Positions 40,786 to 53,522 of a DNA stretch of 64,000 bases are shown piece by piece. Position numbers and translations under genes: made by a program. Within the stretch, counting starts at the first letter, position 1. Every line of letters starts with the position of its first letter. Source of the stretch: Locusta migratoria (taxonomy: Eukaryota > Arthropoda > Insecta > Orthoptera > Acrididae); contig CM048745.1 of assembly GCA_026315105.1 (NCBI GenBank), positions 283,383,747 to 283,447,746 on the forward strand. The letters run 5' to 3'. The notes under the pieces were generated by a model. The model did not search any database, was not told the DNA's origin, and worked only from the letters and a program-made list of their open reading frames with translations.

Positions 40786-41409
40786 GTGTTGCCATCTTCT
40801 TTGAAAAATATATGGCCTACAGAAAACATTCAGCAATGGTGCACCAAACTGTCACATGAGGGCTGTGTAGTGGCCGATGATGAAATTTACGATGGTTTTC
40901 TGCAGCCCAGTAGCGGAAATTCGGTTTCTTTGCAGTATCTGATAGTGGAAATGCGCCTCTTCCGAAGAAATAAATAAAGCGCCAGGTGGAATGTTTCTGA
41001 GTAACCATAATTTTGAAGGGGTGCATTTGAAGTTCTCTATGAAACACTCCCTCGTGCGTCATATTTCCCGGCGTTGTTGCAATCCAAGGGCGGCCAGTAG
41101 GTTTTCTTTTCATTGTTGAACCTGTCTTTCTAAAGTTTGACACAGTTGGAATAGTTTTTCTGTCCTGGGCACGATCATGTTGACCAAGTGCGAGTACTTA
41201 GTACTAATCACAGAACCACCGTTACTAATAAATTCCTCGACAAACGCACGAAGTTCACCAAGCCACGCCATGGCGCACACTGAAAACGGCACGTACGCAA
41301 CTTTCAAACAAAACGCACTCCACTTCAATATCTTTATTACCAGCCGCACGCTGGCTACGGTGACATGCGGGAGGTTTTTTGCCGGACTGTAGTACATTAC
41401 AGCAAGCAA
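40786..41409 (-). pseudogene. Tc1/mariner-like transposase with internal deletions
   Basis: The minus frame 41409-41110 holds an N-terminal HTH-like region (WLGELRAFVEEFISNGGSV). The frame 41143-40817 holds the linker (FRKTGSTMKRKPTGRP), MHPFKIMVTQK, a damaged first catalytic block (FGRGAFPLSDTAKKPNFRYW for SDEAHFHL..), and RPLHSPHVTVWCTI. The protein stops there, and the second and third catalytic blocks are absent. It belongs to the same superfamily as 1675-2660 but is a different lineage. Confidence 0.82.
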
Positions 41410-41536
41410 GGAAAATAAAGATGGATCTGAAACTACGTTACTGTAATAAACACATATTTCAAAAATGACTGGCAGCTATTTTACGAAAGGATGTTCTTGT
41501 TTATTTTCAATCTATAAAAGATTTTTATCTGTTAAA

Positions 41537-42150
41537 AGTTAGGTAACGAAACAGTGAAGGTGGTAGATGAGTTTTGTTACTTGGGTAGTAAAATAACATG
41601 CAATGCAGTACAGAGGATATAAAATACAGAATGGCAATGGGAAGAAAAGCATTTTTGAAAAAGAGAAATTTGCTAACTTCGAATATTAATTTAAGAGCAA
41701 GGAAGTCTTTTCTGAAAGCATGTGTGTGGAGTGTTGCCTTGTACGGGAGTGAAACATGGACGATAAGCAGTGCGGACAGGCAGAGAATAGAGGCTTTCGA
41801 AATGTGGTGCTACAGAAAAATGCTGAAGATTAGGTGGGTAGATCGCATAACTAATGAAGAGATACTGAACAGAATTGGCGAGAAAAGGAATTTATGACAT
41901 ACCCTGACTAAAAGAAGGGATCGCTTGGTAGGACACATTCTTAGACATCGAGGAATCGTAAATTTAGCATTGGAGGGAAGTGTGTGGGGTAAAAATCTCA
42001 GAGGGAGACCAAGAGACGCGTATAGTAAGCAGATTCAAGTGGATGTGGGTTGTCGTTCTTATGAGGAGATGAAGAAGCTTGCTCAGGATAGAGTAGGGTG
42101 GAGAGCTGCATTAAACCAGTCTCTGGACTCAAGACCACAACAACAACAAA
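41537..42150 (+). mobile_element. RTE-type LINE copy, 3' end only
   Basis: Frames 41598-41897 and 41925-42155 read MAMGRKAFLKKRNLLTSNIN, ALYGSETWTISSADRQRIEA and DRLVGHILRHRGIVNLALEG. One stop (41897-41899) separates them. The 3' end has CAGTCTCTGGACT and an AAC-repeat tail. AAAAGT flanks both ends and may be a short target duplication. This is the least damaged copy of this family's C-terminal domain in the window. Confidence 0.9.
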
Positions 42151-42316
42151 AGTAAAGGAAAATGTAAATCGCAAGAAATTTGCTCTTAGCAGCAGTAAAT
42201 TTACAAGTCATCCTCAACTTATATTCAATATATTATTTTTGCAACAAAAAGGAAATAAAATGTAGTCTTCATTATGTTCTTAAATTCCATTCAAACTCTA
42301 CGAAACCAGTAATAAT

Positions 42317-42318
<2 letters not shown>

Positions 42319-42383
<65 letters not shown>

Positions 42384-42393
42384 TGTGTGTGTG
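42319..42393. repeat. (TC)n-(GT)n compound microsatellite
   Basis: About 31 TC units followed by seven GT units. Confidence 0.97.
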
Positions 42394-42480
42394 TCATTTT
42401 TAGGGTACGTTGCAGTTCAATTCTTTTTCTTACGTTTAGCTATTATTACCACGGAAAAATATCTCAAAATTAAATTATGT

Positions 42481-42645
42481 GCTGCCGCATGATCTAAGGC
42501 GTCATGCTACGGACTGGGCGTCCGTTCCCGCCGGAGGTTTGAGTCTTCCATCTCGCAAGGGTGTATTTGATGTCCTTTGTAAGTCTAGGGACTGATGACC
42601 GTAGCAGTTTGGTCCAATAAGTTTACAAATATTTGAACGTTTTTA
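42481..42645 (+). repeat. SINE family B (no TG tract)
   Basis: The head has CTAAGGCGTCATGCTACGGA and the tail CTAGGGACTGATGACCGTAG. It lacks the TG expansion seen in other copies. Confidence 0.85.
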
Positions 42646-42994
42646 AAATAATCTGCTATGAGCGTCGTGAAGGATATGCCAGTCTCTTAATGGGACACAG
42701 TCGCGAATGCTCTCCCATAAGAAATTAATGTTAAAAGCGGCAAACTTCAGGTACACTTCTGAAGAAACTAGTATAGGTAAAGATCTGAAACTTTTACAAT
42801 AGTTTTATAAATATCTTCGTGCTAGTGAATTTGTTACTGAAAGTCTGATGACTTTATCAGTCTTAATTTTTTGAGGAAAGTGTAGCATAAGCCCAGAAAA
42901 TATAGTTTTGAGAAAACTGTGTTTTAAGTTTTACATACAAGAAAATAACAGTTCAGAGACACTATTAAAACATTCCAGCCCTATACTGTGGCTC

Positions 42995-44600
42995 AGTTTC
43001 TTCCTATTTATCTACTTCTTTTCTTTGATCTACTGCTATCCTGGCCTCCTTGGTAGCATTTCTTACATAAATTTTGGCATAACGGATACAATCCATGTCA
43101 ATGATTTTTCAGTCCTTTTGCGGTATTGATGCCATTCTGTGTTCCCAGGAGTCTTAACATATAAGGTGATTTTATTTTATTTATTGAAGCACATCACTGA
43201 ACACCAAATTTTCTAATGAAAACAGATGTTGGTAGCCTTGTCCAAATGACAGAATTCAAACTTTCAACTGGCTTCTGAGTTTTATCATAGGGACACTTTT
43301 ATAAAAGATCATGTTGACTAAGGTCCTTGAAAATAGATTTCACGACAAGTAGGATATTTTCCGGAATTGAATTTTTATACTTGTAACTCGAAGATGTATC
43401 TGGGTTATTGAATATACATCAGCTGTCAGGTCCCCGTGGGCAAAGTTGTCATTTTTTATCTGTTGAAAGTTTGTTGAAGAATGTAGTCTAAATATCTCTT
43501 CGCGTTGCTTCTACATTGTTGCAGTAATTCCATAATAATTCTGGATCCTGTCTATTTCAACCTTTATGAGGCCACTTTTACCTCCTAACTTTTTTTATCC
43601 TTACAGAACTTCATAATTCGTGATCCCATTATTTTTTGTACATACCCAATCAATACACTCTAGTTTATTAATTTTGACTCTAGGCCCATAAGGTTTATCT
43701 TCTACCACTTTCTGGTAGCTTTACTGTCGCCGTCCGCAAGATAGTCAGTATACAGGACATCTTTCGACTGCATAGACCTTTTGAAAATGTTAGCAACACC
43801 AGCCACTTCCATGCCTCCACTGGAACCATCATAGTCATCTTTGCACACATGTGGTGTAGTGGAATATTTGCTACAGATGTAGCAGAACTTAGTAATTATT
43901 CAATGTCCAGAACCTTTCTAGTATCAAAAGCAGTGGCTGATATAGTACCATTTAGGGGTGTAAGTCCATGTTTCTGTCAACTGCCATCAAAACCAGCAGT
44001 GATATTCCTTGTATCACATGTGTCATTCAGGTGAACTACTTCTTTCGCTGCTTTCAGCATTGTAGATTCACTCACCTCGGCTACAATTGCACCAATAATC
44101 TTGTTGTAAATGTTAAACTGCTTGGGAGGTGGGGGAATGTTCATCACCGAATAAAGAACTGCACTTGAACGTTCCCAATAGATTTAAGTGCATATACTAA
44201 TCTTACATTGTTTTCATATAGTCTGCTTCTGGTGACGGGAGATGACATTGTCTTGCCAGTATACTTACATACCAAACACTTTAGAAGTAAATTACTTACA
44301 GTGACCTTGGTTCTTCCCATATCTTCGTGCAAAGTGACGTTTCCACCACAGTTTTTACAAAAAGTGTGATTTTCCATAAGATCCCGTAGTAACCTCATTT
44401 ACATCAGAATATTTGTGACAGTCGAAGCAGAAAATGTTCATACAATGTATTTCACTGTCACGCATTTGAGTGGCACTTGGAAAACCCGCAGCACCAAAAA
44501 GCTTTTTATTTGAATCATTGACACTGATTTCACCTTCAATCTCAGTTTCTTCGCTCTCTTCATAACTAGCAGTTTCATGGTTTATTGTTGCATATTTGTT
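42995..44600 (-). pseudogene. Mutator-like element (MULE) transposase, near full length but broken
   Basis: On the minus strand, from about 44600 to 42995, I read NDSNKKLFGAAGFPSATQM, FCKNCGGNVTLHED plus CLVCKYTGKT (paired Cys motifs), NNVRLVYALKSIGN, PPPKQFNIYNKIIG, ITAGFDGS-stop-QKHGLTPLNGT, DGSSGGMEVAGVANIFKRSM, TDYLADGDSKAT, NYYGITAT and KTQKPVESLNSVIWTRLPTS. This order matches metazoan MULE proteins with the Mutator-type DDE domain, with candidate acidic residues in FDGS, DGDSK and VESLN. The protein would be about 530 residues. Stops inside FDGS-WQ and elsewhere show it is dead. Terminal repeats were not found; the pogo element lies directly upstream. Confidence 0.85.
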
Positions 44601-44615
44601 TCCGTGAAACTTGTA

Positions 44616-45395
44616 CAGTAGAGTCTCGATTATCAGATCTTCGTTTATCCGACCTTCTGTGTTATCCGACGCTTTTGCAGCACCGGTACTGTAACGGAAC
44701 CTGTGTGTCAGCCGATAGGTCCGTGACTATACGTGTCGTTTGTTTTGGCGCGCGTCATTGTCACCGAATTCATTGTAGCCGTCTGCTACTCCTCACTCCT
44801 CAGTACTACACTAGATCGGTAGTGGAGAACTTGTTGCGCTTTGTTTATAAAAACGGTCGTCGTTTCAATGGAAGAAAAACTTAAAGTTTTAAAAAGAAAA
44901 GACAATGGTCAAACTTTATTAAAAGTGGTACAAGATTATAACTTCGGGAACACAACAGTTGGAGACTGGAAAATGAACCGCAATGAAATTGAGAAGTGCT
45001 GTTCTCAACGAGCAATCTCGACTGTATGGGAAGATCGGAAAACTATTGAAAATGTGATTTTCAAAAAGTAAGATAATCTTTGTTCTAATGTTTTACTCAG
45101 CATAAAGATAAAGATGTATTCCTGTCGGGACCTATTTTACAGGAAAAGCCTTAAAGTTTCGTAACGAAGTAAACGAAGGTGAACCTGATATCTTATCACT
45201 TTTCTTTCGGTGTCTTCTAATGTATTTGAATGTTATATTCAGTTCTTGTTCGAATATTTAATAAGTTTTCTATGTTCAAATAAATTTTTCAAACTTCTTA
45301 TATTTTTTTTGTATTTTATGTTCCGTGTTATCCAACCGTCCCGCTTATCCGACCTTGCTGCGGCCGGTTTAGGTCGGATAATCGAGACTCTACTG
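44616..45395 (+). mobile_element. pogo/Tigger-type element, internally deleted
   Basis: Terminal inverted repeats CAGTAGAGTCTCGATTATC (44616-44634 and complement at 45377-45395) match perfectly over 19 bp and then continue with mismatches. TA flanks both sides (44614-44615, 45396-45397), the target duplication of this group. At 780 bp it is far shorter than a complete Tigger. Only the N-terminal DNA-binding ORF remains. Confidence 0.92.
44868..45071 (+). CDS. pogo/Tigger N-terminal DNA-binding domain, 67 residues
   Basis: Starting at ATG 44868 the frame reads MEEKLKVLKRKDNGQTLLKV and later YNFGNTTVGDWKMNRNEIEK, the CENP-B/psq-type helix-turn-helix at the N-terminus of pogo transposases (compare the family pattern LeKKlevLkrld.G....iak.l.v..sTVgdwkr.r..ie). 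It ends at a stop after NVIFKK, before the DDE domain, which the element lacks. Such a fragment could bind the inverted repeats without cutting. Expression is unknown; most likely it is only a remnant. Confidence 0.7.
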   Translation: MEEKLKVLKRKDNGQTLLKVVQDYNFGNTTVGDWKMNRNEIEKCCSQRAISTVWEDRKTIENVIFKK

Positions 45396-45464
45396 TACTA
45401 AAACTTCCTTTCACTAAAGCACTACGTTTCTAACACAATAAAGATGTAAAGATGAAAAAAACTA

Positions 45465-45760
45465 TGGTCGATAATGAGAAGAGGACCCTAAATGTAGGAT
45501 CTGTGATGACGGTGATGAAACTGCATCACATCTAATCTTCGAATGCATAGCATTGGAGAGTAAAAGGCACAGAACATTTGGGACAACCAGTCCCGAAGAA
45601 ATTGTGTCTAATAAAGAACTGGTAAAGGGACTCCTTGCACTGTTTAAGGGCATTGGTTGGCTTTACTGGATATACAGGGAGCGATACCGCACAATAAACT
45701 TAGTTTCGGTGCGGGCAGTGGCGGGTTGGACCAAGACTGTTTTGGAAAATCAGTCAATCA
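45465..45760 (+). pseudogene. LINE ORF2 C-terminal fragment
   Basis: Plus strand, in one frame from about 45490: CRICDDGDETASHLIFECIA (CX2CX8HX4C motif, with CRICDD..ETASHLIFEC), then HRTFGTTSPEEIVSNKELVK. This is the C-terminal motif of Jockey/CR1/R1-group LINEs. The polymerase is missing. Confidence 0.75.
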
Positions 45761-46034
45761 GTGGTCGATAGTGCAGACAGGATGTTAAATATCAAAGCAA
45801 CAATTCTCTCTTGCAACCGAAATCAGACTCTCTGGAACGTTTACTGCACTATTAATCAACGTTTAGCAAGACAGAGCGAAAAATGCGCTTGGCAACAGTT
45901 ACCGTACATTACGAAAAAATTAATAACTCCAAATCTAATCATGAAATAAACGGCAATTTGTAGCTAAATAATTGGAGCATTGAATAAAGAAGAAAAATTG
46001 AGTCTGTTCGCGACTTTTCTTCCTTAACGTGTGG

Positions 46035-46158
46035 AAAAAAAAAAAAAAAAAAAAACCACACACACACGCCTGAGGAAGGACTCGAACGTCTGGTGGGAAG
46101 GACCGTCCAGTCTGCAGCATGACGCCTCATACCACGCGGTTATTCCGCGCGGCTCTTA
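46035..46158 (-). repeat. (A)21, (CA)n and SINE family B head
   Basis: An A run at 46035-46055, then CACACACAC, then a minus-strand tRNA-like head (GGACTCGAACGTCTGG at about 46078) to about 46155. The A and CA tracts lie where the tail would join. Confidence 0.75.
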
Positions 46159-47079
46159 CATGTGAATTCGTGTAGATATTTTCAGTAGTCACTTGCTTTG
46201 CACGTCGTATGGTGTGCCTTCTTTCTATCCCCTTTCCTCGTGTAGTGAGTTGGAAGAAATGCCTATTGCGCACACTGGTGCTCAACGACTATTGTGTTAC
46301 CCTTGCGAAAGGGTGTGTCGAGTTACGCGTTCACTTTTGTCACCTCCACGCCAGCCAGAATGTACCGCCGTGGGAGCGCGCTTTGTCCACGCGCTGCTGA
46401 ACCAGGTTAGGAATTTTCACATAACGTAACAATTCAGCGCCGCCCACGGACAGATTATTATCTCTCGTGCATCGTAATCTTTAGTCTCATGTTCTGGAAC
46501 TTAGGAAATGTTCCATGGAGTAGAAATTTATAAGTGGAGTTTAAGTGTAAGAAAAATAATAGCGAGAGGGAGGTAGCACGCTGATATAGTATGACGTTGA
46601 ATTACTTTCAGTGTCATTGAAGTATAATGTGTGTGGTGTGTATGAGAACGCGCGTATGTTGTTTCTACCATATATACTCATGTAGACAAGTAAATACAAA
46701 ATCTGATATGCGTATTGTTTCTATTTTCTTAAATAAATTAATAAAACATTTGTTGGTGTGTACATGGTTTATTGATGAGAAGGCAGGGTCTAGATTTTGC
46801 GATGCACTTGACTCCGTTGCGTATGATGACATGGAATTAAAGTATGTATTTTGTTTTGCTTTTATGGATATAGGCAAAAATACCAACTGTGGTCACATTT
46901 TTTAACATGCTGGTATAGTGATACGCTCCCAAGGAATAAAGAAAGCTAAAATTCGTGAGCCAAGGGAACTGCTGTAGAGTGTAGAGGGACTTATTTTTCA
47001 CATTTGGAACTGAGGAGTAAATTTTTTTTTTTTTTGTAAAAGTATTTGTTCAAAGTAAAATTTAATGGATAGAAATCAA

Positions 47080-47081
<2 letters not shown>
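46159..47081. other. No gene recognised
   Basis: The open frames 46193-46429 and 46627-46905 are AT-biased or unsupported. No transposon signature was recognised. Confidence 0.55.

Positions 47082-47116
<35 letters not shown>
47082..47116. repeat. (TC)n microsatellite
   Basis: About 17 TC units. Confidence 0.97.
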
Positions 47117-47120
<4 letters not shown>

Positions 47121-47368
47121 CTAGATTAATGTTGTCTATGGTTTCCCTAGATTGCTTAAAACAAATTTCACGGGTTTTGTCTGAAAAGCCGTGATTTGTC
47201 TGCCACCATAAATGTGCAGTCCGAACTCGAATCCCCTCTCTAATGACTTCAGCGCTGACGGAACGTTAAACAATGATATTCCTTTCCCTATCACAGAAAT
47301 TTGTAATTAAGACGGTAGGTTGCACCATCGCCTCCCATAATTTCCACTCACAGGTTTAACAAAATCTG

Positions 47369-47575
47369 TTGGAAAAAAAATGTTCAAATGTTTGTAGAAC
47401 TTATGGGACTTAACTGCGGGGTCACCAGTCCCTAAGCTTACAAACTACTTATGAACTAGCTAAGACTAAGGACGGCACAAATATCCATGCCCGAGGGGGG
47501 ATTCGAACCCCCGACCGTAGTGGCCGTGCAGACCATGACTGGAGCGCCTCAGTCCCCTCGGCCACCGCGGCCGGC
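47369..47575 (-). repeat. tRNA-related SINE, family A (copy 12)
   Basis: Full-length minus-strand copy. The perfect 11-bp target duplication AACAAAATCTG is at 47358-47368 and 47576-47586. Confidence 0.95.
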
Positions 47576-47598
47576 AACAAAATCTGATCAACATCGTT

Positions 47599-47884
47599 GT
47601 TGTTGTTATGGTCTTCAGTCCGGAGACTGGTTTGATGCAGCTCTCCACCCTACTCTATCCTGAGCAAGCCTTTTCATCTCCTCATAAGAACGGCAACCCA
47701 CATCCACTTGAATCTGCTTACTATACGCGTCTCTTGGTCTCCCTCTGCGATTTTTACCCCCACACACTTCCCTCCAATGCTAAATTTATGATTCCCCCAT
47801 GTCTAAGAATGTGTCCTACCAAGCGATCCCTTCTTTTAGTCAGGGTATGCAAAAAATTTCTTTTCTCACCAATTTTGTTCAGTC
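47599..47884 (-). mobile_element. RTE-type LINE, short 3' end fragment
   Basis: Highly similar to 4309-4580: GTCTTCAGTCCGGAGACTGG, then CACATCCACTTGAATCTGCT and onward. Only about 286 bp of the 3' end inserted. ACATCGTT flanks it (47591-47598 and 47885-47892), a probable 8-bp target duplication. It landed 12 bp from the SINE at 47369. Confidence 0.88.
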
Positions 47885-47892
47885 ACATCGTT

Positions 47893-48846
47893 ACAGGCTA
47901 GCAAATACTAATAATGTTCTTTGAAATTGTTTTATTTCATCTTTTGCTCTGCAATACTTGGTAATGGCCTCACTGTTCGGTTCACAGTCGCGAGTTTGTT
48001 GTAATGTCCTCGATGAGTTCTTTCTATTCAAGCAGTGTGACTGAACATTTTTTCAGAATATGTTACATGAAAGATTATTTTTCAACAAGCAAAGGAATTT
48101 ACGACGTTAACTGCCAGTGCATTGAAATAAGTCAGTGGCGAAAGTTAAAAATTTTCGACTACACCTCTGGGACACTGTGATCACCCCAACCGCGGGGCTA
48201 CCCTAACTCGCCTCAAGTCAGACGCAAATTTTCACCACGACCGTACGCGGTGCCTTACAGCGCCCCCTTCCAAGCTCAAATTCTAAACTTATCCACAACT
48301 TATCCACACACTACTGACGTTTCCGAAAGAACAAATACCACATGTATGATTTGTCACTCGCGTTATATCAGTCGTCAGTTTGAGCACTTGCCATTAGAAT
48401 TCTATACCATCGATAAGTGTCTTAAACCATCCCCACATTCAGTAGCTAACATCGATGTTTGGATGAAACTTTTTGAGTAATGAATCTCATTTGCCCAATT
48501 TTACCATTCTAGATATAACAGGAGCAAGCTTCTTTTACAATTTTTGTGGAAGGCTACATCCACAATGGACGTTTAAAAAAGTGCCATAAAATGCGCAAAT
48601 TATGTAAAGTGTTCTTTTTCATATTTCGGCGCAGTTGCCACTGCTTAGTTTCCCATTTCTCTGTGATATTATTTCTGGCTTTTATAAGAATATACAGCAG
48701 TAAACTAGTGTACCTGGTAAAACGAGAGTTCTTAATTCGCGTATTTCTGTTATAGTAACTCATACAATTTGTTTTTTTTTTCGGATTTTGTGACCATAAC
48801 AAAGTACAGATAAGAATCATCTCGCACATGACACGACGCTGCTGTC
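47893..48846. other. No gene recognised
   Basis: The open frames 48250-48480 and 48546-48871 are unsupported. Confidence 0.55.
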
Positions 48847-49046
48847 GCCGCGGCGGAGCGGCCGAGCACATTGAGGCGCTATGCTCCGATGCGGGAGGCC
48901 GTTCCCCGTCGGGGGTTCGAATCTCCCCTCGAGCATGGATGTTTGTGTCGTCTTTAGCATAAGGTAGTTCATAAGTAGTTTGTAAGTTTAGGGATTGATG
49001 ACCCCGCAGTTAAGTCCCTTAAGCTTAACAAACATTTAAACATTTG
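48847..49046 (+). repeat. tRNA-related SINE, family A (copy 13)
   Basis: A diverged head with an intact B box (GGTTCGAATCT, about 48915) and the standard tail and hairpin. CGCTGCTGTC / CGCTGTTATC may be a decayed target duplication. Confidence 0.9.
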
Positions 49047-51295
49047 GCGCTGTTATCCGTGAAAAAAAAAAAATCCTTTCAGCAAAAAACACAGCTCCCT
49101 TCTGATGGGCCTGTTCGGAACTGGAAGTTTGTAGAGAAAGCTTTCATTCAGAAACAGCTGTGAGATAGCATCACGTGATACTTTTTCTCCTATCAGAATC
49201 ATCATTCCAGAGGATACTGGTCAGTTAGCTTCCAACGTCGAAGAAAGTGGGAAAGTTGTTCCAGTGGTCAATCCAGTTTCGTACCTTCGAAGCTCGGCTG
49301 TTAACTTTTGAAGTCTACCGGAGAAATTTATAATGAGTCTTGAGTGCAAAACAGGAGTGTTAGCAGATTTTAAACTCTTACAAAGTTTCATCTGTTGTTC
49401 TTTATCAGCTGAAATTTCAAGATTTTAGAACACTATATCCACGATAAATTTCTGCTTAGAGTTCTGACTTTCGTGTCTTACAGCGTATTAAGATCATCCT
49501 ACAAGTTGCATATCAGAAGTTACTTATATGACGCGATTTTTGGTCCTTCTGTGCAATTAATATAAGATGCGATCGCTTTTCATCTGAAGCTTTTCGTTTT
49601 ATTTAATATAAAACATCTACAATGATCTGCAACGACAGATGCCTACAGTTTGTTTTCTTAGATCAAAAACTAGTTCTTTACACAATGTGTGAAATGTTGA
49701 AGTTTTACTTACGGAAATTTCATTTTAGATTTGTCGTACATCATGAAACGTCGACGTGTTGCACATTTCATGGCATTTTTGTTTTTCTTTCCGCGCCATT
49801 TATTTATTATTATTATTATTTTTTTTTAGATTTAGCTTGCACTTCACTGTTGCGCTATACATCTTTATCAACCGAATATTAACACTAGTAGACGGCGTTT
49901 TGTATACATTTTTGTTGTGACTTAATATGTACCACGTGCTTTTTGAAGTGTTACCAACATCACATTTGTATCTTATTTTTATACAAGCGAATTGAAGGGG
50001 GGGGGGGGGGACAGTGAAATTGCACATCTGTGTGGTGAGTCAGTTGTTGGGAGGGAGGGTGCGGAAAGGGGTGGGGAATGAATGGACGATAGGTGTTATG
50101 TGGTAAGTAGTGGGATGTAGAGTGAGATGAAGGACAAGAGTGATGGGCAAGCGGTGGCTGAGGGAGAAGAGCGGAAAAAGATCTTGCTTGATTTTTCTAT
50201 TACTTTTTGTAGTGTTTGGTTTCCAATATTTATGTGGTCATTGAGAAATTGTTTGTAGTGAGTTAATGCATTGTCTGGAGGTTTTCTTGTAAAGGAAGGT
50301 GGTGTCTGTATCTACTGATTTTAATGTCATTTCTGTAGTGCCGACCGAGCCTTCGGTGTTTGCAAATGATGTTAGGTTTATACCATGCCGTGGTATATTG
50401 GTCTGCTATATTTTATCTTTTTAGCATTTGAAATGTATTCTGGGTTGTGTGTGTTTTTATGTGTTGGTAACCCCCAAACTCGGAGGGTAAAAACTATAGT
50501 CCTACACATGTTAAAATGAATTATAAACTTGAAAACTATTGAAAACAAGGATCTATGTATTGGAAATGCGCAATTAATGTTTATTAAACGTTGTAGCAAT
50601 GCAAATCGTTATAGGGAAGTCCGGCGATGCTGTTCTACACTGCATAAATCATCGACTGCACTGAACTTCTAAAACGTGGGCCGTTTGCTTGTATCCCATG
50701 TTTTAAGTCAGAGCGGTGCTTCCCCACCAATGATATTGGAAATGCTTATTTTATGGGCAAGTGAGACAGTTTATTACCTAACACAATCTTTTCAAAGTTT
50801 ATTGAAAAAATCCTTTATGGAGAATACTGGCAACATCTCTCTGGCTTGACGGCTCAGCTACTCCTAAGTTTCCGTCTACAGTAATAAATTTCTTCCAATC
50901 AAGAATGTGCCTGTTTGCCAAAGTTTTCTGTGTATAATATATCCTCGCTAGGATACTACATTGTGCTATACCTTATATTGGAGTATATTTGCAAGTTCCG
51001 ATAGCGAATCATGTTCTCTCGTCAGAAGCTATTCACGAACTGTCAACAAACAGTCTACTGGTTTTTAAGGTACCGTTACTACCGTAGTTATGGCGCACAA
51101 GATAAGCAATTAAATGATGTAAAATACAATCAGTTTAAAAACATTACCTCACACATGTCATTACTCTTTAAACGTCGTTGCCTCACGTGAAATAACCATT
51201 TTCAACCATCTCAGAATACTCACTTTAAGATCTACGGTATGTAAATTTTTTACCCTCTATATGTAGGAGACACTAAAAGATTTCAGGCGCCTGCA

Positions 51296-51296
<1 letters not shown>
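49047..51296. other. No gene recognised; contains (G)14
   Basis: A G run at 49997-50010 followed by a purine-rich GGGAGGG/GGTGGGG stretch to about 50180. The remainder is AT-rich and unassigned. Confidence 0.55.
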
Positions 51297-51329
<33 letters not shown>

Positions 51330-51330
51330 T
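51297..51330. repeat. (ATT)n microsatellite
   Basis: About 11 ATT units. Confidence 0.97.
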
Positions 51331-51759
51331 TCTCCTCTTTTGAAAATGATTACTACATTTTGCGAAGACAATATATTCAGTCTATTGTTACCAGTACGAA
51401 ACAAATTACTGGTCGACCATTAGTTACTAAAGGACTGTGGAAAAATATACGTAGAAAATAATGGGAATGACTTGGCGACGATGTAGCATCGCTAACATTT
51501 CCTGCTCTTTCCGAAGATGAAAAAATATAGCAAAAAAGATATTTTTCCCCATCATTTTTGGGCGTTATTATATTTAAAGCACTTCATCAGAATTTCACAC
51601 TCTGGATTTCAGATTATACTGAAATTCTAAATAAAACGTTCATATTTTCTACGTTTCTCCTTAACCTGTACGGTTTAGGCGGCACTGAACTTACTTTTCA
51701 AAATAAAAATGAACTCGTATTTTTTTCATATAAATTCTGTTTTAAAGATACATACTCAG

Positions 51760-52100
51760 GATATGTAAGTGAAACATGGACAGTGAGTAAGCAGAAACAC
51801 AAGATAATCGGAGAATTTGAGATGTGTGCTGCAGACGAATGTTGAAAGTTTGTTGGACTGATAACAAATGTTTCCCGCAGACTCTGCGAAGAAGGACCTT
51901 ATGGAAAACACTGACAAGAAGGAGGGATAGGATGATATGACGTGTGTTAAGACACCATGGAACAACTTCCGTGGTACTAGAGGGAGCTGCAGAGGGGAAG
52001 ACGGAGGTTGGGATACATCCAGCAGAGAACTGAAACGTGGGATGCAAGTGCTAATCTTAGAAGGTTGCCGCAGAAATGGAATTCGTGAGGGGGCCACGTA
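51760..52100 (+). pseudogene. LINE C-terminal fragment related to the RTE type
   Basis: Plus-strand pieces read YVSETWTVSKQKHKIIGEFE, then after frameshifts WKTLTRRRDRM-like and RHHGTTSVVLEGAAEGKTEV. These parallel SETWTISSADRQRIEAFEMW and the RRRDRLVGHILRHRG block of the RTE copies, but belong to another, more diverged lineage. Confidence 0.7.

Positions 52101-53522
<1,422 letters not shown>

Noticed and set aside
49997..50180. G-quadruplex regulatory element
   Set aside because: There is one long G run followed by scattered GGG, but no gene or promoter nearby gives it a role.
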